From Oxyruncus cristatus (Eukaryota > Chordata > Aves > Passeriformes > Cotingidae): a stretch of 64,000 bases of DNA. Below the pieces are notes generated by a model. It was not told where the DNA came from and searched no databases. It saw only the letters and a list, made by a program, of their open reading frames with translations. Each line of letters opens with the position of its first letter. Position 1 is the first letter of the stretch. Shown here one piece after another: positions 26,301 through 39,003 of the stretch. The position numbers were made by a program, and so were the translations under genes. Location: assembly GCA_013399855.1 (NCBI GenBank), contig VXAY01003150.1, positions 1,509,821 through 1,573,820 of the forward strand, in the 5' to 3' direction.

Positions 26301-29300
26301 ATGCCTTCTGCTCTTGTCTGCAGTTTGACACCTCTAAGTGCAGACTGATTTGCCAAACAGGTCACTCAGCCACCTATGCAGGCAAGTACACACTTAGGAA
26401 AATTGCTGCTTAAAGTTTGCTCTGAAACAGAAAAACCTTCTGGAGACTTGGGGGAGAGATTTTGAAATGTTGACTAATACAATACTTCTATAATGAACTT
26501 TATTGATGTTATCATGTTATTCATATCAATGAGGGTGTCCAAACATATAAGAATGAATCAAGCATTTCCTGAAACCTGATGAGTCTTGTAGCCTTTTCTC
26601 AGTGAGTCCTGCAGTAGCTGTGCCACTATTGATTACTGCAATAAGAAGTTTTTAAATGTTTGGTGTCATCATTGCAGAGCTCATCTTTTATGAATTACTA
26701 TTTGCTTTGTCCCTCATTTGTACCTTTTTGGATTTTTGCAGCAGGGGGAACTGAATAATTCAGAAACGTTCGGGTCAAGTCACTCAAAAATTGGTTCTAA
26801 AAGAATCTAAGTTTTATGTTCATTTGTGGCAGAGTATCTTGCATTCCCTTGATTATGCTGATATAGGTCACAGAATTTGTTGCCTCTTTTTTTTGTTGTA
26901 TTCCTCATTTCCTCTTAGTTTCTCTTCAAATTACACAAGCAGTCATAGATGTTATTACAATCAGTATAGTTTAATCTTTCTGTACTTCAGCAGAATTTCG
27001 CTGTTGCATTAGACGCAGGAGTCCTGTAAATCTGGAAATTTTTCTGTGCATTTTCTCCCTGCCAAATTGAAGATCCTGTTTTCAACTTGATTAGAAAAGA
27101 TTACTAAATCAGGAAAAATGCGATTTGAATTTGTTAGTGACAGAAGCAGAAGAGTTTCATGCTAGATGAAAGAGGTTTATTTTAATTTTCTTTAAATGAA
27201 GGCAAGATGACAAATCACTTTTATTTCTACCACAATATGGTTACTTTATTCTATGCCAGTCAATGATGAGTTTTCAGAACTGTGTGTGCTCAGTTTCTTG
27301 AGAAAACTCAAGAAGTGTTACATTGCCGTCAAAATTGTGATGAGTGACATACATTTGACATATCTGAAGGAGACATTAAACTACCAAATAAATTCTTTGT
27401 GCAGTACCATGATAATTACACTGATGTTTCTTCGTGTGAAAGCTTATTATCAAAGTTTTATGTCTATCCTCGGATAGCAAAGCGAATAGTCTGATTTTCA
27501 GAGGCACCCACAGCCTTTTTCACTTGTTCCCTCAAGGTAACTAATTTAAGCGTGTGATTTCTGTTGACTTCAGTTTTCTTTCAAGTCAGTAGGAACCATC
27601 CATGTGCTTCAGTTTCTTGATGAAAATTTCTTGCTAAACTTCATACTTAGTTTCTCAAGAATGGATATAAGTATATATGGGTGGGTGTCTAAACCTGACA
27701 CCTGACCTATGTTAATTATGGTAACGAGAGATAATGTTTTCCAGATTAAGGTTTGTTTCCTTTCATTATATGTTGTGCAATACAGTTGGAAACGGGATCA
27801 TTTATTCATGCAAAGCCTTCAGATCACATTGCTGGACACATTTCCAAGTGCTCAGTGGCACAAAGGCTTTAATACTGTACAGATATTATACCAAAATTGG
27901 ATTGTTGATCAAGACTCGTATTTAAAGTACACTCTTTTTGATGATTCTTCCAGATTACAAAATTTCTCATTTTAGAGTTCAGTTACCCAAACCAGGGACA
28001 AATAATTAATTTCTATTATGGTGGTCTTGATTTATTCTGTATCAATCTTTCTACTTGGTCTAGTTATTAAGTAAATGGTTAGTTTTCATACAACCACTTA
28101 CAATACCTAACTACCCAGCTGCTCCAAATAATCCTCAATTTTTGTGAGGACTCTCAAGAAAAAGAGATTTATAAATGTCCTGCATAAAATAACTAACAAA
28201 ATGATTCCTCACCTTTCCCTCCTCTGTCTCTCATACCTGGAATACTGAGGATAGGACTCTGGTTGCTTACACAGCCACGATACTTGTAAAGGAAAATTTC
28301 TGAGGCTTTAAGACTGCAGGACTGACACCTCAGGTTAGGGATAACTTTCTCTTTAAGATTGGTTTTTAAAACCTGGGTGTCTTCTTTGGGCAGAACGTTG
28401 TTAAAGTCACTTTGAAAAAGTAATATGTTGCTTAGGACTGCTTATTTTCTCCTAGAAATAATGGATCACTGGCTACTTTTAGATTACTTTTGAGTCAAGC
28501 ACTCTTTGAATTACAACTGGCAGAACTAGTACCTCTTGTTTTGATTTAATGCAGCCTCCAGCCTTTAGAGAGAGATTGGTGCTCCTTCTTGAACTAGTCT
28601 GTGTTGCTCAGTCCTGGCACAATTCCCAATCTGCAAGCTGCACTGTCACTGTGTGGATAAGATTTTTCAGCAGATGTTAAATTAAATGCCCTCTTCCTCC
28701 TTGCATTGAACAACACAGAGTGTTAAGTGCCACGTGCTTCTTTGGAAATAAATTGATGTTAATACTAAGCTCTGTAACCCCATTTTACATCCTTGAGATA
28801 AATATGACTGCGAGGTTCACGTCAGTACTTAGGGTTAAATTTCTATCCCACATAGAGTTTAATTCTCAAAATTCCAATATGAGATGGTCTTCCCTGTCCT
28901 TAGATTTTAAATGTCAGTGTTTCCTAGCTCAAGTTTGTTATCCTTTTTCTTACAGAGTTGGAGCAGTCTAGCTGAGGACTCATCTACCTCAAACACCCCT
29001 GTTGTCTTATAGTTGGCTAAGCAAAACTCCTTGACCTTGCTTAAATTTAGCATCTTGACAAAGAGTTAGCAACTATCAGCACATAAAAGATCCCAGAGCA
29101 ACTGAAATCACGACTCTTCCTTCATTGCCCCCTTCCCTTTGGACTGCACTTTTGTTTTCAGGAGTCAGACATTCAGTGTCTAACCAGGGTCTGACATGAC
29201 CTGATCTGACATTTCATAAGGGTTTTTTCCAAACTCCATAACCAGAGGCTAAGGTCTGAGTCACAAATATGATCCCACCATAATTTAAAACCCTGTCTTA

Positions 29301-30404
29301 TCTTTTAAAGTCCATATTCAAAAGAAGATTCTGTGCATTAAAACCCTTTCAGATTGCCTTCTTATTTCTTATTTCAACCTTTCTTCTTTCAATTAAGCAT
29401 TACTTCTGTAGTTTTTCTAGTGGATATTTAAATGTCTTTGAAGACTTTGGTAGCATGTACACAGAAGACAAGTACTTTTGTGAAAGCTGCCCAAGTATAA
29501 AAATGTCTCTCTCCTTTTTTAATGTGAGTGCAACTATGCAACCTTCATACTGCTGTCCTGTTTCACTTTGCTCTTGACACAGGCCTTACTGGAGTCACAC
29601 TGTCTAGCCCTGCAGATAATTGGTTTATATATTTCTGGGCAGCTAATGAATTCTTCAAAACGACAAAAGGCTTAGACATTTAAGAAGAGGAGCTTCAGGA
29701 ACATTTCCCAGAGTGCCAATTTATGTGTTTGATAGAACGAGTATAAAATTCAAATAACTCGGGGCATTTTGTGGTTGGTTTGATATGGTCAGAAAACTAT
29801 AGTAATAAAACCAAGGGTGAAAAGAATCAGGACAGTTAAAAGACAGAATTATTAGGAAAGATTAAAAGCCCTGCTTCTAACCAGGTTGCCTTCCTGGAGG
29901 GAAAAACAGAAAGGAATTAACTACGATGAGAACAGAAGGAAAAATGAAGAGCCTATATCCCAATTTTCAAATAATTATTTGCATTTGAACATACTATATT
30001 GTGCACCTTTGAGCCTCAGTAACTTACAGAAGCCACTTAAAAACCTGTAGGAAAAAGGATTCTCTGCTCGTGGCAGTTTCGCAGAGCCCCATCAGCTTTA
30101 GTGCATCTGGGCCTGTTTACGTTGGAAAGTATTTGCAGTAAGACTGATGCTTTATGTCCGAGATATCATGGCACAAACTTTAGCTTCAGGATTTGGCATG
30201 AGCACAAAGCACAATTACTGATGCTGAACTTTCAGCAATTAGAGCCGTGCTACTGCCTCCAGCAGTACTACGATGGACTGTGCTGTTCTCCCTCATAGTT
30301 TTAATGAGCAGCCTCCCCCTTCAGCTGTCTTCTGCAGAAGCCAGAAGCAGAAGGATAGGTGGAATACTTCAGTTTTTCAGGTTTTTTGGGTTTTCTTTTT
30401 GTTT
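20321..30404. other. Unique AT-rich non-coding DNA, no gene seen
   Basis: This is about 10 kb with no recognised transposon and no convincing coding exon. Its first 260 bp lie between a splice-acceptor-like and a splice-donor-like site. A short period-8 repeat occurs at 26103-26128. The remainder is ordinary AT-rich sequence with overlapping spurious open frames, many of them hydrophobic because of T-rich DNA. Confidence 0.6.
26103..26128. repeat. Short tandem repeat, period 8 (TATATCTT)
   Basis: Three consecutive copies of a tatatctt unit. A minor minisatellite-like repeat. Confidence 0.85.
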
Positions 30405-30408
30405 NNNN
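30405..30408. other. Assembly gap (NNNN)
   Basis: Four undetermined bases follow a T/G-rich stretch (about 30371-30404). The true gap length is unknown. The low-complexity flank is a likely reason the assembly stopped. Any frame crossing it is unreliable. Confidence 0.97.
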
Positions 30409-30560
30409 TACTGCGAACTCCGAATGAATATTCATCATCTTTGTTTTGCAGCTTTCACTTATCTCTGGTTGCTAAAAGTCCCATATCAGTTCCAACAGTG
30501 TTACGAACTTTACTGTCTGCATGCTTTTAAAATTGAAGTTTGTAATTTCCTCAGTTGGTT

Positions 30561-30646
30561 TAGGGTAGGGTTGGTTTTTTTTTTTTTTTTATTTGGGGTT
30601 TTGTGGGGTTTTTTTGTTTAATTTTGTTCTGGGTTTTTTGGGTTGG

Positions 30647-30677
<31 letters not shown>

Positions 30678-30680
30678 TTG
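30561..30680. repeat. G/T-rich low-complexity tract
   Basis: About 120 bp consist almost only of T and G on the plus strand, in irregular TTTTGGGG, GGGTTTTTTG and TTTG units. It lies about 150 bp right of the NNNN gap and has the same strand-biased composition as 51737-51875. Confidence 0.87.
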
Positions 30681-33600
30681 AGAGAAATGAAACAAAGTAT
30701 TTTGTTTAACTGTCCAAATATTTAGCTTCAAACTGCTGCAAAATTTCTTGGTTGTGTTTGAGCGGAGGTGCCTGAGATCGGCTTGTCCTGCCCCACCTGG
30801 GGCGGGCACATCAGGCAATGAGGAACACCAGAGGCACCAGGCACACCTGGGAGTGGGAGCTCCAGGCACAGGGGAAGGTCAGACAAAAGGTGTTCTTTGT
30901 GGAGAGCTGCTGAGAGACAAAGGTGGTAGGGAACAACTCAATGAAATACAGTGAAATATCTGTTTTGGGGAATGTTATAATGCATGCGGTTGGTTTAGAC
31001 CGAAAGGGTTTAGCATATAGATTTCCTTAGAAAAATGGTGACCACGGTGAGTGCAAGAAAACTGATGGCAGGTTTGGTGATCAAGGAGCAACTGCGAGGA
31101 AGATATTTGTTTTCTCTGTGGTAAGGTAGCACTGGTAATTGTACACATATCCATCAACTGGTTGCAGTGTTTGTTTTCATTTTCAGGTTTCACAGTTGCC
31201 ATAATACGTGAGAAACAATAGTTTCTCATCCATTAGTTCGCAAAATGTGAGAAATAAAAGCAAAAGGTGCCTGAAAGGGAATTGTCTTCTTCTGACTTGC
31301 TTTCCAGAATCTTCTGTTATTGATTCAATTTTATACTTTATAAAACAGTGTTATCAGTTAGGAAACTGTGGAGTAATATATATTTTGTGTATGAGTAATA
31401 AGTTCACTATCTGATCAATAAGTTACTGCTATGATTTAAATTCAGTTGAGTATCACCAAAATAAGAAACTTATGTGTGTAGTAGGTGCTTAAATTTTGTC
31501 ACTTATAAATCAAAGTGTGATACATTGGGGCACATAAAAAGAGGTAACCACTACATATAAGTTACTCTGTCTTCACTCTATACTCTGTTGAACTATAAAA
31601 ATGAAAGATGGTTGTTAATTCAGTAAAAAAATTATCTTTATGAAGATAAAAAATGGTGGTTTCTGTAGACTGGTTATTGGTATATATATCAATGGTCAAT
31701 CAGCTTCATGGAGCAGGAATAACCTATTGTAATCAATTTGCCATTTTTTGAGTTACTGCTGTCTAAAATACTGCCACATCCACTGAGCTGGGGGAACTGT
31801 GTTTGTGCTTCTAGCCCATGCTGATCATGAGAGAATAAATGTAAGTTTAAGCAGCTTCAACAAGCTTTACATTAATCCCGTGCAAATTTCATGATAATTT
31901 AAATCAAATGTATTCAACTTGACAATTACATGCATAAAACAGCATTTTACTGAAAATGATAGGATCGGAAGTATTTCTCAATTTCTGTTACCAATGGGAT
32001 GTGATTCACCTAATTTAGATTATAGTCAAATTTATTTGAGAATTAAACTAGTTTTCTGCACTTGATGAGGGACACTTGGGTTACACCAGCATCTGTGGTT
32101 ACCTGTTTAATATATTGCTCAACCTCCAGAAGGGGATACCTACTGAATGCAGAGGCAGCCAAGATTAATATCTCTAATTAGATATTAGCTTTTAGACCCC
32201 TGAAGTCAGATCCCCATTCCTAGGGACAGGCATTGCTTGTGTGTCTGAAAATGTCGGTTGTAAATAATATTTCTGTTCTTGAATACCTTTTCTAGCTTAT
32301 TCATCTAAAGGAACCCAAATGGACAGAGCAGTCATTCAAAAAAATCAAGGCCCTGTAGGAAATCTGCAATTTCTCTGTAAATCCAGAAGAGAAGAACAGT
32401 AAAGGCAAGGAAAAAGGTTGAAATCCATTATTTATAGAAGGAGTGACTGGTTAAATTGTAGAATAACTCTAAAACTGTTGATCCAAATATAAGGCTTTAC
32501 AGAAATGGACTGTAAGTGATATTATTTATGTTGAAAATGTGTATGTGATGCTACTTACCATGCTCTGTGCTGTACTCTGTTCCCAGCACATTTTCAGGGA
32601 TAGAATGAACTGTAAAAAATGTATTTCCAAGTAGTGTTCTGATGAAAGAGAAGGCATGGTGTATTGTCTGTCAGAAGAGCCAGTTTATTTAAATAGTGTT
32701 ACCAGAAGTGTTCTAATTGCTCATTGAAGCCCAGAAATTATAGATTTCTACTGGTTAACATTAGGAAATTTGTGTACATTTAACTTTCAGAGGGCTCTTC
32801 CCAGGGATTTTGACTGACACAAACGTTTGTTGCAGGTCAGTGCTGGCCTCTGAAAATAAGAAACGTGGAAAGGAAAAGTAACTTTTATTTCTCTAAAATA
32901 ATGGTCAAAAATGGGTAGCAACAAAACAGACAGCAGGTCAATACGCTGCATCGTGCTGAAGTGTGATCCATTCCTTCAAGAATAAAGCTTGCAAGGAACT
33001 GGAGACAACTTCTGTTGGAAGTAAGTTAAACTTTGCTTGTAATGACAAACTATTACATGCTCTGTTGGTGTAGAAAATGGCATTTTGTTTTGGGCTGTGT
33101 TACTTTTAAAAATATTTGAATAATGGTACACTTATACATTCAAATCGATTTATTAGAGTAACTCCATGCTTTTGAAACCAAGTTGATTTGTTTAAATGTG
33201 TTTAGTCGTGATTGAATTTTGTTCTTCCATTTAATGAACACTGTTCAATCATAGTGTTCAATTGCTAAATTAATTAACATGTCTGTAAGTCTAATTGTGT
33301 ACTTGTCAATCAAAATCAAAGATAAAAAATGGCAAAGAAAGCTGGCAAACAAAATAGGCTTACTATATGAAATGAAAATAAATTGAAAATTAAAACAAAG
33401 TGTGTTTATCTACAGTAAACAGGGATTCTTTTTTTTTCTGTTTTTTTTTTCTGTCCTAATTAATTTTTTTAAGAAATCATGTTTATATATTTTGCTAAAT
33501 ATTACAAAAACTCTTTTATGCTTATATTTACCGTCGGTCTGTGAGTGAGACTGTGTGCACCATTCAGCATCATCTACTGATCTCTGTCACAGTAGAGACA

Positions 33601-36600
33601 CAGTTCACTCTATTGAAAGGTAAAGTGATGCTAATTTTCAAGGGATGAGGTTTATTCTCAAGTATTGTACATAACTTAATGCAATTACATTATATAATGC
33701 TTTGGGGCAGAGGTGGGAAGATGTATCTCAAAGTTTTCCTCATAATTGTATTAATGAGGATTTTCACCAGACTCTTCTGAATGTTCTTCTTTCAATCTTG
33801 TCCTAATTTAAATTGCTATTTAATGTAATTTAAAGAAAGAAATTCTCCCTCTTGCTGTCCATACTTTAGAGATATGTTAACAATTGAAAGTTTATCTTCA
33901 TAGCATATCTCAGAGACAACCCCCCAGACAGTCAGGAAAGAAAACCTGATGTGGATTTGTTTGAGTTCTTTATGAAGACATTGCAGTGAGTTCGAGAAGT
34001 GACACTCAGATCCTTGCACTCTGTTCACTGAGTTCAGGTTGAAAATTTTTCCTCCATGAGTAACTGCATGGACAAAAATCAAGACAGTTTGGTTTGAAGG
34101 ATTTGCAAAACCAGAGGATGAACAAAAATTCCTGGTCTCAAAATAAATTTGTATTGTAAACTAATTTAACGCCTCTGAAAATTGCCTTGTTGCACTATTG
34201 TGTGGCAAACACTAGATTGAGTGAAATAATTCAATATACCAGTACAAAAAATCCCTGGGATATTGAAACCTGTTCATTTTATCTTCATGGAGACATTACA
34301 GATTTGAGAGGAAATGGGGCAAAAATATGGGCAAAAAAGGGAACAATTCCTTAGGTCTTTATAGGTTCCCCTCCCTCCCCCCCCCCATATGTGCAGCATT
34401 AGCTTTTAATTCTGCCCTTTTGCAAAATAAGTTATCTACATTTATCGGACTTGGCTGCTGCAAGGAAATGGTAAAGGCGGCATTAAAATGACTTTATTCT
34501 GAACAACACAAACTGCAGGACTGGCACATGGGGGACTTGGGGGGATGATATAATGCCTCTAATGTGACTGAAGTAGTTGAACAACTGACATTCTCAGTTG
34601 TGGTGCCCTCTGTCCCTTCAAGAACACTGTGATGTTTGCAAAGCTGCAAGAGAGCCATTATGATGTAAATTGAAGTATTTCATGAAATGCTCCACATACC
34701 CTTCGTAATGTCATTGGCAATAACCCAAACAATTTATATACCACATATGGTTTAATATCCCTCGTCATCTTAGTGAGACATTACACTAAAATAATGCTCT
34801 AAAATAAATTAAGATTACAAATTAGGAAGACTGGAGTAAAGAACCAAAGAGGACACAGATCACTTGCTGTTCAGAAGTCCTGATGGAGAGATTGCATGTT
34901 CTTTACTCCGCAGAGGAGTGAGATTTCCTGCAAGCCTGCAAAATCACAAGGGGCAGAACTGAGCTGCAGTGGGGGGCGAAGCTCTGCTTATGAAACCTGC
35001 TCTGCTTTGGGGCTCATATTGTCTTACCCCCAGGCGAGGCTGCAGCTCTCCAGCAGTGTGACAGCTCTGGAGCTCTCCCTTTGTGCTGTGGGGATACCTT
35101 TATCATTTGCTTAGGCACCCCTGTAGTGCCGCTGCGGACGCAAACTCCCTGCGTGGTTCTGTTCTGCACAGGTTCCTCCAAGTATTATACTTTATGGGTA
35201 ATTTAGCTTCAGCAGCAATCTTACCTCCAGCTCCCCTTAGTCATGCTAAATCAAACACGTAATTCTATTTGTATGGATCACCCGCTACAGTGACTGTGTC
35301 TATTATCCCACTGTAATGTCATCGTCCTTTATACCCAAGAGGGGCAGAACAGGTCTGCAAGCAAAAGCGATGATCAGAAGTAGTTAGGAATAGTCTAACT
35401 GCTATTTTCTTTTGCTCTGGTAGTTTGAATATACGACCCAGAGTCCAGAATAATTCATGTCATGGGTAACTGGAGCCTGGTGTGTGATCAACAAAAGGAA
35501 AAAGAAGAAAACCGTGAATATTTCTGAATGTTAGAAACATAATTTAAACAATACTTACTTTGTGGACATAAAACCAGTAAGTTGACTATTGAAGGCAGCC
35601 AAACATGAGCAAATGGAATGGGGACTTCCCACAGGAACTGCCCATGGAATTTGCACAGGTGATGAGCTAAGGTCAGGATCAGCTGGGAATAATGCTGGAT
35701 ATGCTGTTTGTTCTATACAGGTGTCATTTTTCCTTTATATACCACAAAGCCACTTGGGTGTGTGGGGTGTAAAAAAACTGGTGAATTTAGTTCTTCTGAT
35801 AGTTTTTAGAGCAACCTCATGCCCAACAGTTCTTTTTCTATGCAATATCTGTTATGTCATTTCAAAAGGCACTTATAATCCTAGTGAGTGAATAAGTTTC
35901 CCAAAGAAAGTGAGAATTGAGCTCTACTCAAAGCTGTACATTTTCAGGATATTTGGGTTTGTGCCCTGGTTTTGGTTGAGGCAAAAAGAGCAGTCCAAAA
36001 ATTCAAGCAATTTAGTTTTAAGCTAAAGGCGATTCAATCAAAACAAATGCTAAGATTTTAACAAGCTCCGGGGAGGAGAAGTGGTCTTTTACTATTGGTC
36101 AATTTAACTTTGTGAATTTGAGTTGTAATATTGAAAATGAACAGAAATACTCAAGTATGTTACTCTCAAATTTGATATTCTTGGTTCTGCGTGGTACCGA
36201 GATTGTACTTCTGCAACGAAGGAATTTCACTTGAGCATGAGTAAGAAGTTGACTGAAAATACACTAAAATGAGGGGATTTTCTTCCTGATTAGTGAAAAA
36301 ATAACATGTGGAAAAATTACCTTATAACCATCAACCAACTCCCAGGAACCAAAAAATAAAAATCATACTGGTTCCTTTAAATGAATTACAGCTACTGTGT
36401 TCCATCACCATGGAACAGCACAAATGTACAACCTAGTGGCAGTCCTTTAACCCTGCTGATTTTAGAATAGCAGATACATTTAGTTTTTGTATTTGTGAAA
36501 ATTTCTTTGGCATTTCTGTAGTTCTTAATTAAATTTCAACAACTCCTCCATGCAAATAAGTAACGCCAAGTTTGGAGCAGAAATCATGTCAAAAGTATTT

Positions 36601-38788
36601 CCTTCTCTGTTAAAAGCACGTGGGTAATGCCCTTGACCTTGGCTTTGAGAATTATATTCTAAATACACCTAATAGCTGGGGTTTTTTGCTCCATAATGTG
36701 CAGTGTGAACCTTCAGGGTGTTTCAGCAAGACAAACAGTTAACAGAGGATTACAGAGGCCACAATTAAAGGGAGCAAAACTAGGTAATGAGTCTACGGGA
36801 TTTCAGTGAAACTGTATAAAAAGGAGATTGAATAAGTACTTAGAAACTGATAAGCAGTTATCCATCAATTAGGAGAAATGAAATTCCTACTTATAATAAG
36901 AGAAATATGTCCTTAACAAGGTTACTCCTCCATTAAGTAGCTTCTGGTTCTCCCTGGGGCTAAAGTTCAATTAATGTCAAACTTTCATTTGGTGACATAA
37001 ACACATTGGATCCTCAGCTTTTTGCAGCACATTCACTATAATTCTCAGCTTTAAACACTATGATGCTGACCTGTATGGCGTGCACACGTGATGTATTTAG
37101 GGTATTTAGAAAAAGAATTTCATATGTCTCCTCTCAAAAAAGGATGAACCAAAATACAAACAAATGAGGTCCAAAATATGAATGTTGGGAAGTTCTATAG
37201 TGTGAAGTCTATACACTTTATAGAAAGAAATGGCCTGGGTAATGAAAGCAAAATTACTAAATCAGCAAGGTGTCCCACTTGGGGCTATATTCCATGTTTT
37301 TTCTGCATTGTGCCATGTAGACCTACATTCTGTGCCTGGGTTAATATACAGTCCTGAAACCGCATTTAAGAAATGATTGCTGAGATAACATTAGTTCTGT
37401 GTTTATTACTCTTAGCAGAAAAAATATAGATGTTGATTGATTAAAATTTATGAAGTGTCTTACTGTTTATTCTTCCTAATAGCAAAATAGATATTTGCAA
37501 TAAATAACAGGTGACATTTGTTCCCCCTGCACTTTTGTGAAATTAAAAGAAGTTTGGAAGGTGCTGGTGAGTCCATAAGGACACAAAAAGCTGTGCTCTT
37601 GAACCCAAAAGCATCCCCATAGTCTCTACCACCTGTTCTTAAGTCTTGCAACCAACAACTGAAGAAGTCCAGGCAGCCCAACAGAACTTAATTGATCCCA
37701 CTGTGCTGGCTTGGTGCTGTATCAGGGCCACCACAGAACAAGGATGTCTTTTCATAGTATTTTAACACCTTCCAGATGTCAATAGGAAGAAATTGCATTT
37801 TCTTGCTGAATATATAAGGTCTGAATTGTAGTTCTTTTTATAGAAATGTTATTCACAGTAGTTGCTTATTAAGTTACTTGTGCATCCAGCCAGACCTGGC
37901 AGTTTATACAGTATCAGAGCTTTATATAATGTTCATATGTCCGCACAGGATATGGATGAAAGACTGAGTCTCTATGAAATTTTTATTTTCATTGATAATT
38001 TATCACCAACTAATGTTCATTTTAATATAATTTTGAAAATAAATGGTATTTACGTATTGCAGTTCTGTAAATTATATGATAATCTTCCTTTTGTGACTTC
38101 CTTTAGTTGCCTCTGAGCTGAAAAAATGATACTGGTAAAGTCATATTCCTTGCTCAAAAGGCAGGATATTTTCAGTTATGCCAAATGGGTCAAGGCTGGA
38201 AACTTATTTCTTTGTAATTTTTAAAATTTCTTTGTAATTTTGTTCATTCGAGGTCCCTGACATTCCAGAATATGAATGAAACCTATCATTATGTATGTGA
38301 GAGATTTCTTCATTCCCCTCTGTTTTCCAAAACCTGAATGCTTTTTCTGTACCACCACTATCAGTTCTTGCCCTCTGGCAACAAGATCAAAATGAAAGTG
38401 AAATAAAAGGGAATAGAATAAGAATAAAGAATGCAAAAGAAAGATGAACTGGGAGAAGAGTAGATGAAATGATTAAAGAAAGGGAAAATAAGAAAGATGA
38501 CAGATGTAAAACTGATGTGTAACAAGGTTATGCATATTTTCATACAAATTTTATGGAGACAACCAAATGAGTTTATTTCAACTTACTTGAAATTCCGTGC
38601 ACGTGTATTGATTCAGCATGATGAGAGTAGTCAAATGCTCATTATATGTCAATAAAGATCACGTTCACCAGGCAGGAAAGTCTCAAACTAGGTTCTCGAG
38701 GAAGAATGTACTAATCTACCACTGAAAAACAAGAGGCTTCAAGGAGCCTCTCTCTAACCATCCGACTGTCTTGGAATACAAATATTTG
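30681..38788. other. Unique non-coding DNA, repeat-poor, possible regulatory elements
   Basis: No gene or transposon was recognised. A GC-richer block with CpGs lies at about 30750-30880. From about 33.1 to 37.1 kb the sequence is largely free of low-complexity and transposon signals and includes segments rich in TAATTA-like homeodomain core motifs (for example near 33265-33277). A second GC-richer patch with several CpGs is at about 34900-35165, and a 10-C run is at 34377-34386. I infer that conserved non-coding elements may lie here, but sequence alone does not show it. Confidence 0.5.
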
Positions 38789-39003
38789 AGATTAATGGGT
38801 TTCTGTGGAGAACGAGACAGCATGGAAAAGAGAGTAGAAGCAGTTTGCTGGTGTGAATTACTGCAGTGGCTGTGTCACTGATGACTACTGCAACTTCCCA
38901 NAGATTAATGGGTTTCTGTGGAGAACGAGACAGCATGGAAAAGAGAGTAGAAGCAGTTTGCTGGTGTGAATTACTGCAGTGGCTGTGTCACTGATGACTA
39001 CTG
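38789..39003. repeat. Perfect 102-bp direct repeat flanking a single N
   Basis: Positions 38789-38890 and 38902-39003 are identical over all 102 bases. They are separated by ten bases (38891-38900) and one N (38901). The right copy starts at the very first base after the N. This is the pattern expected when two overlapping contig ends are placed side by side without merging, with ten low-quality bases at the tip of the left contig. A real tandem duplication would not need its left boundary to coincide with the N. Confidence 0.95.
38901..38901. other. Assembly gap (single N)
   Basis: One undetermined base lies between the two copies of the 102-bp repeat. It probably marks a negative-length gap, meaning a contig overlap. 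Confidence 0.95.

Noticed and set aside
35960..36010. Faint likeness to an ERV LTR edge (ccctggttttggttgagg)
   Set aside because: Only one short block is similar. No adjoining LTR blocks, poly(A) signal or terminal repeats were found.
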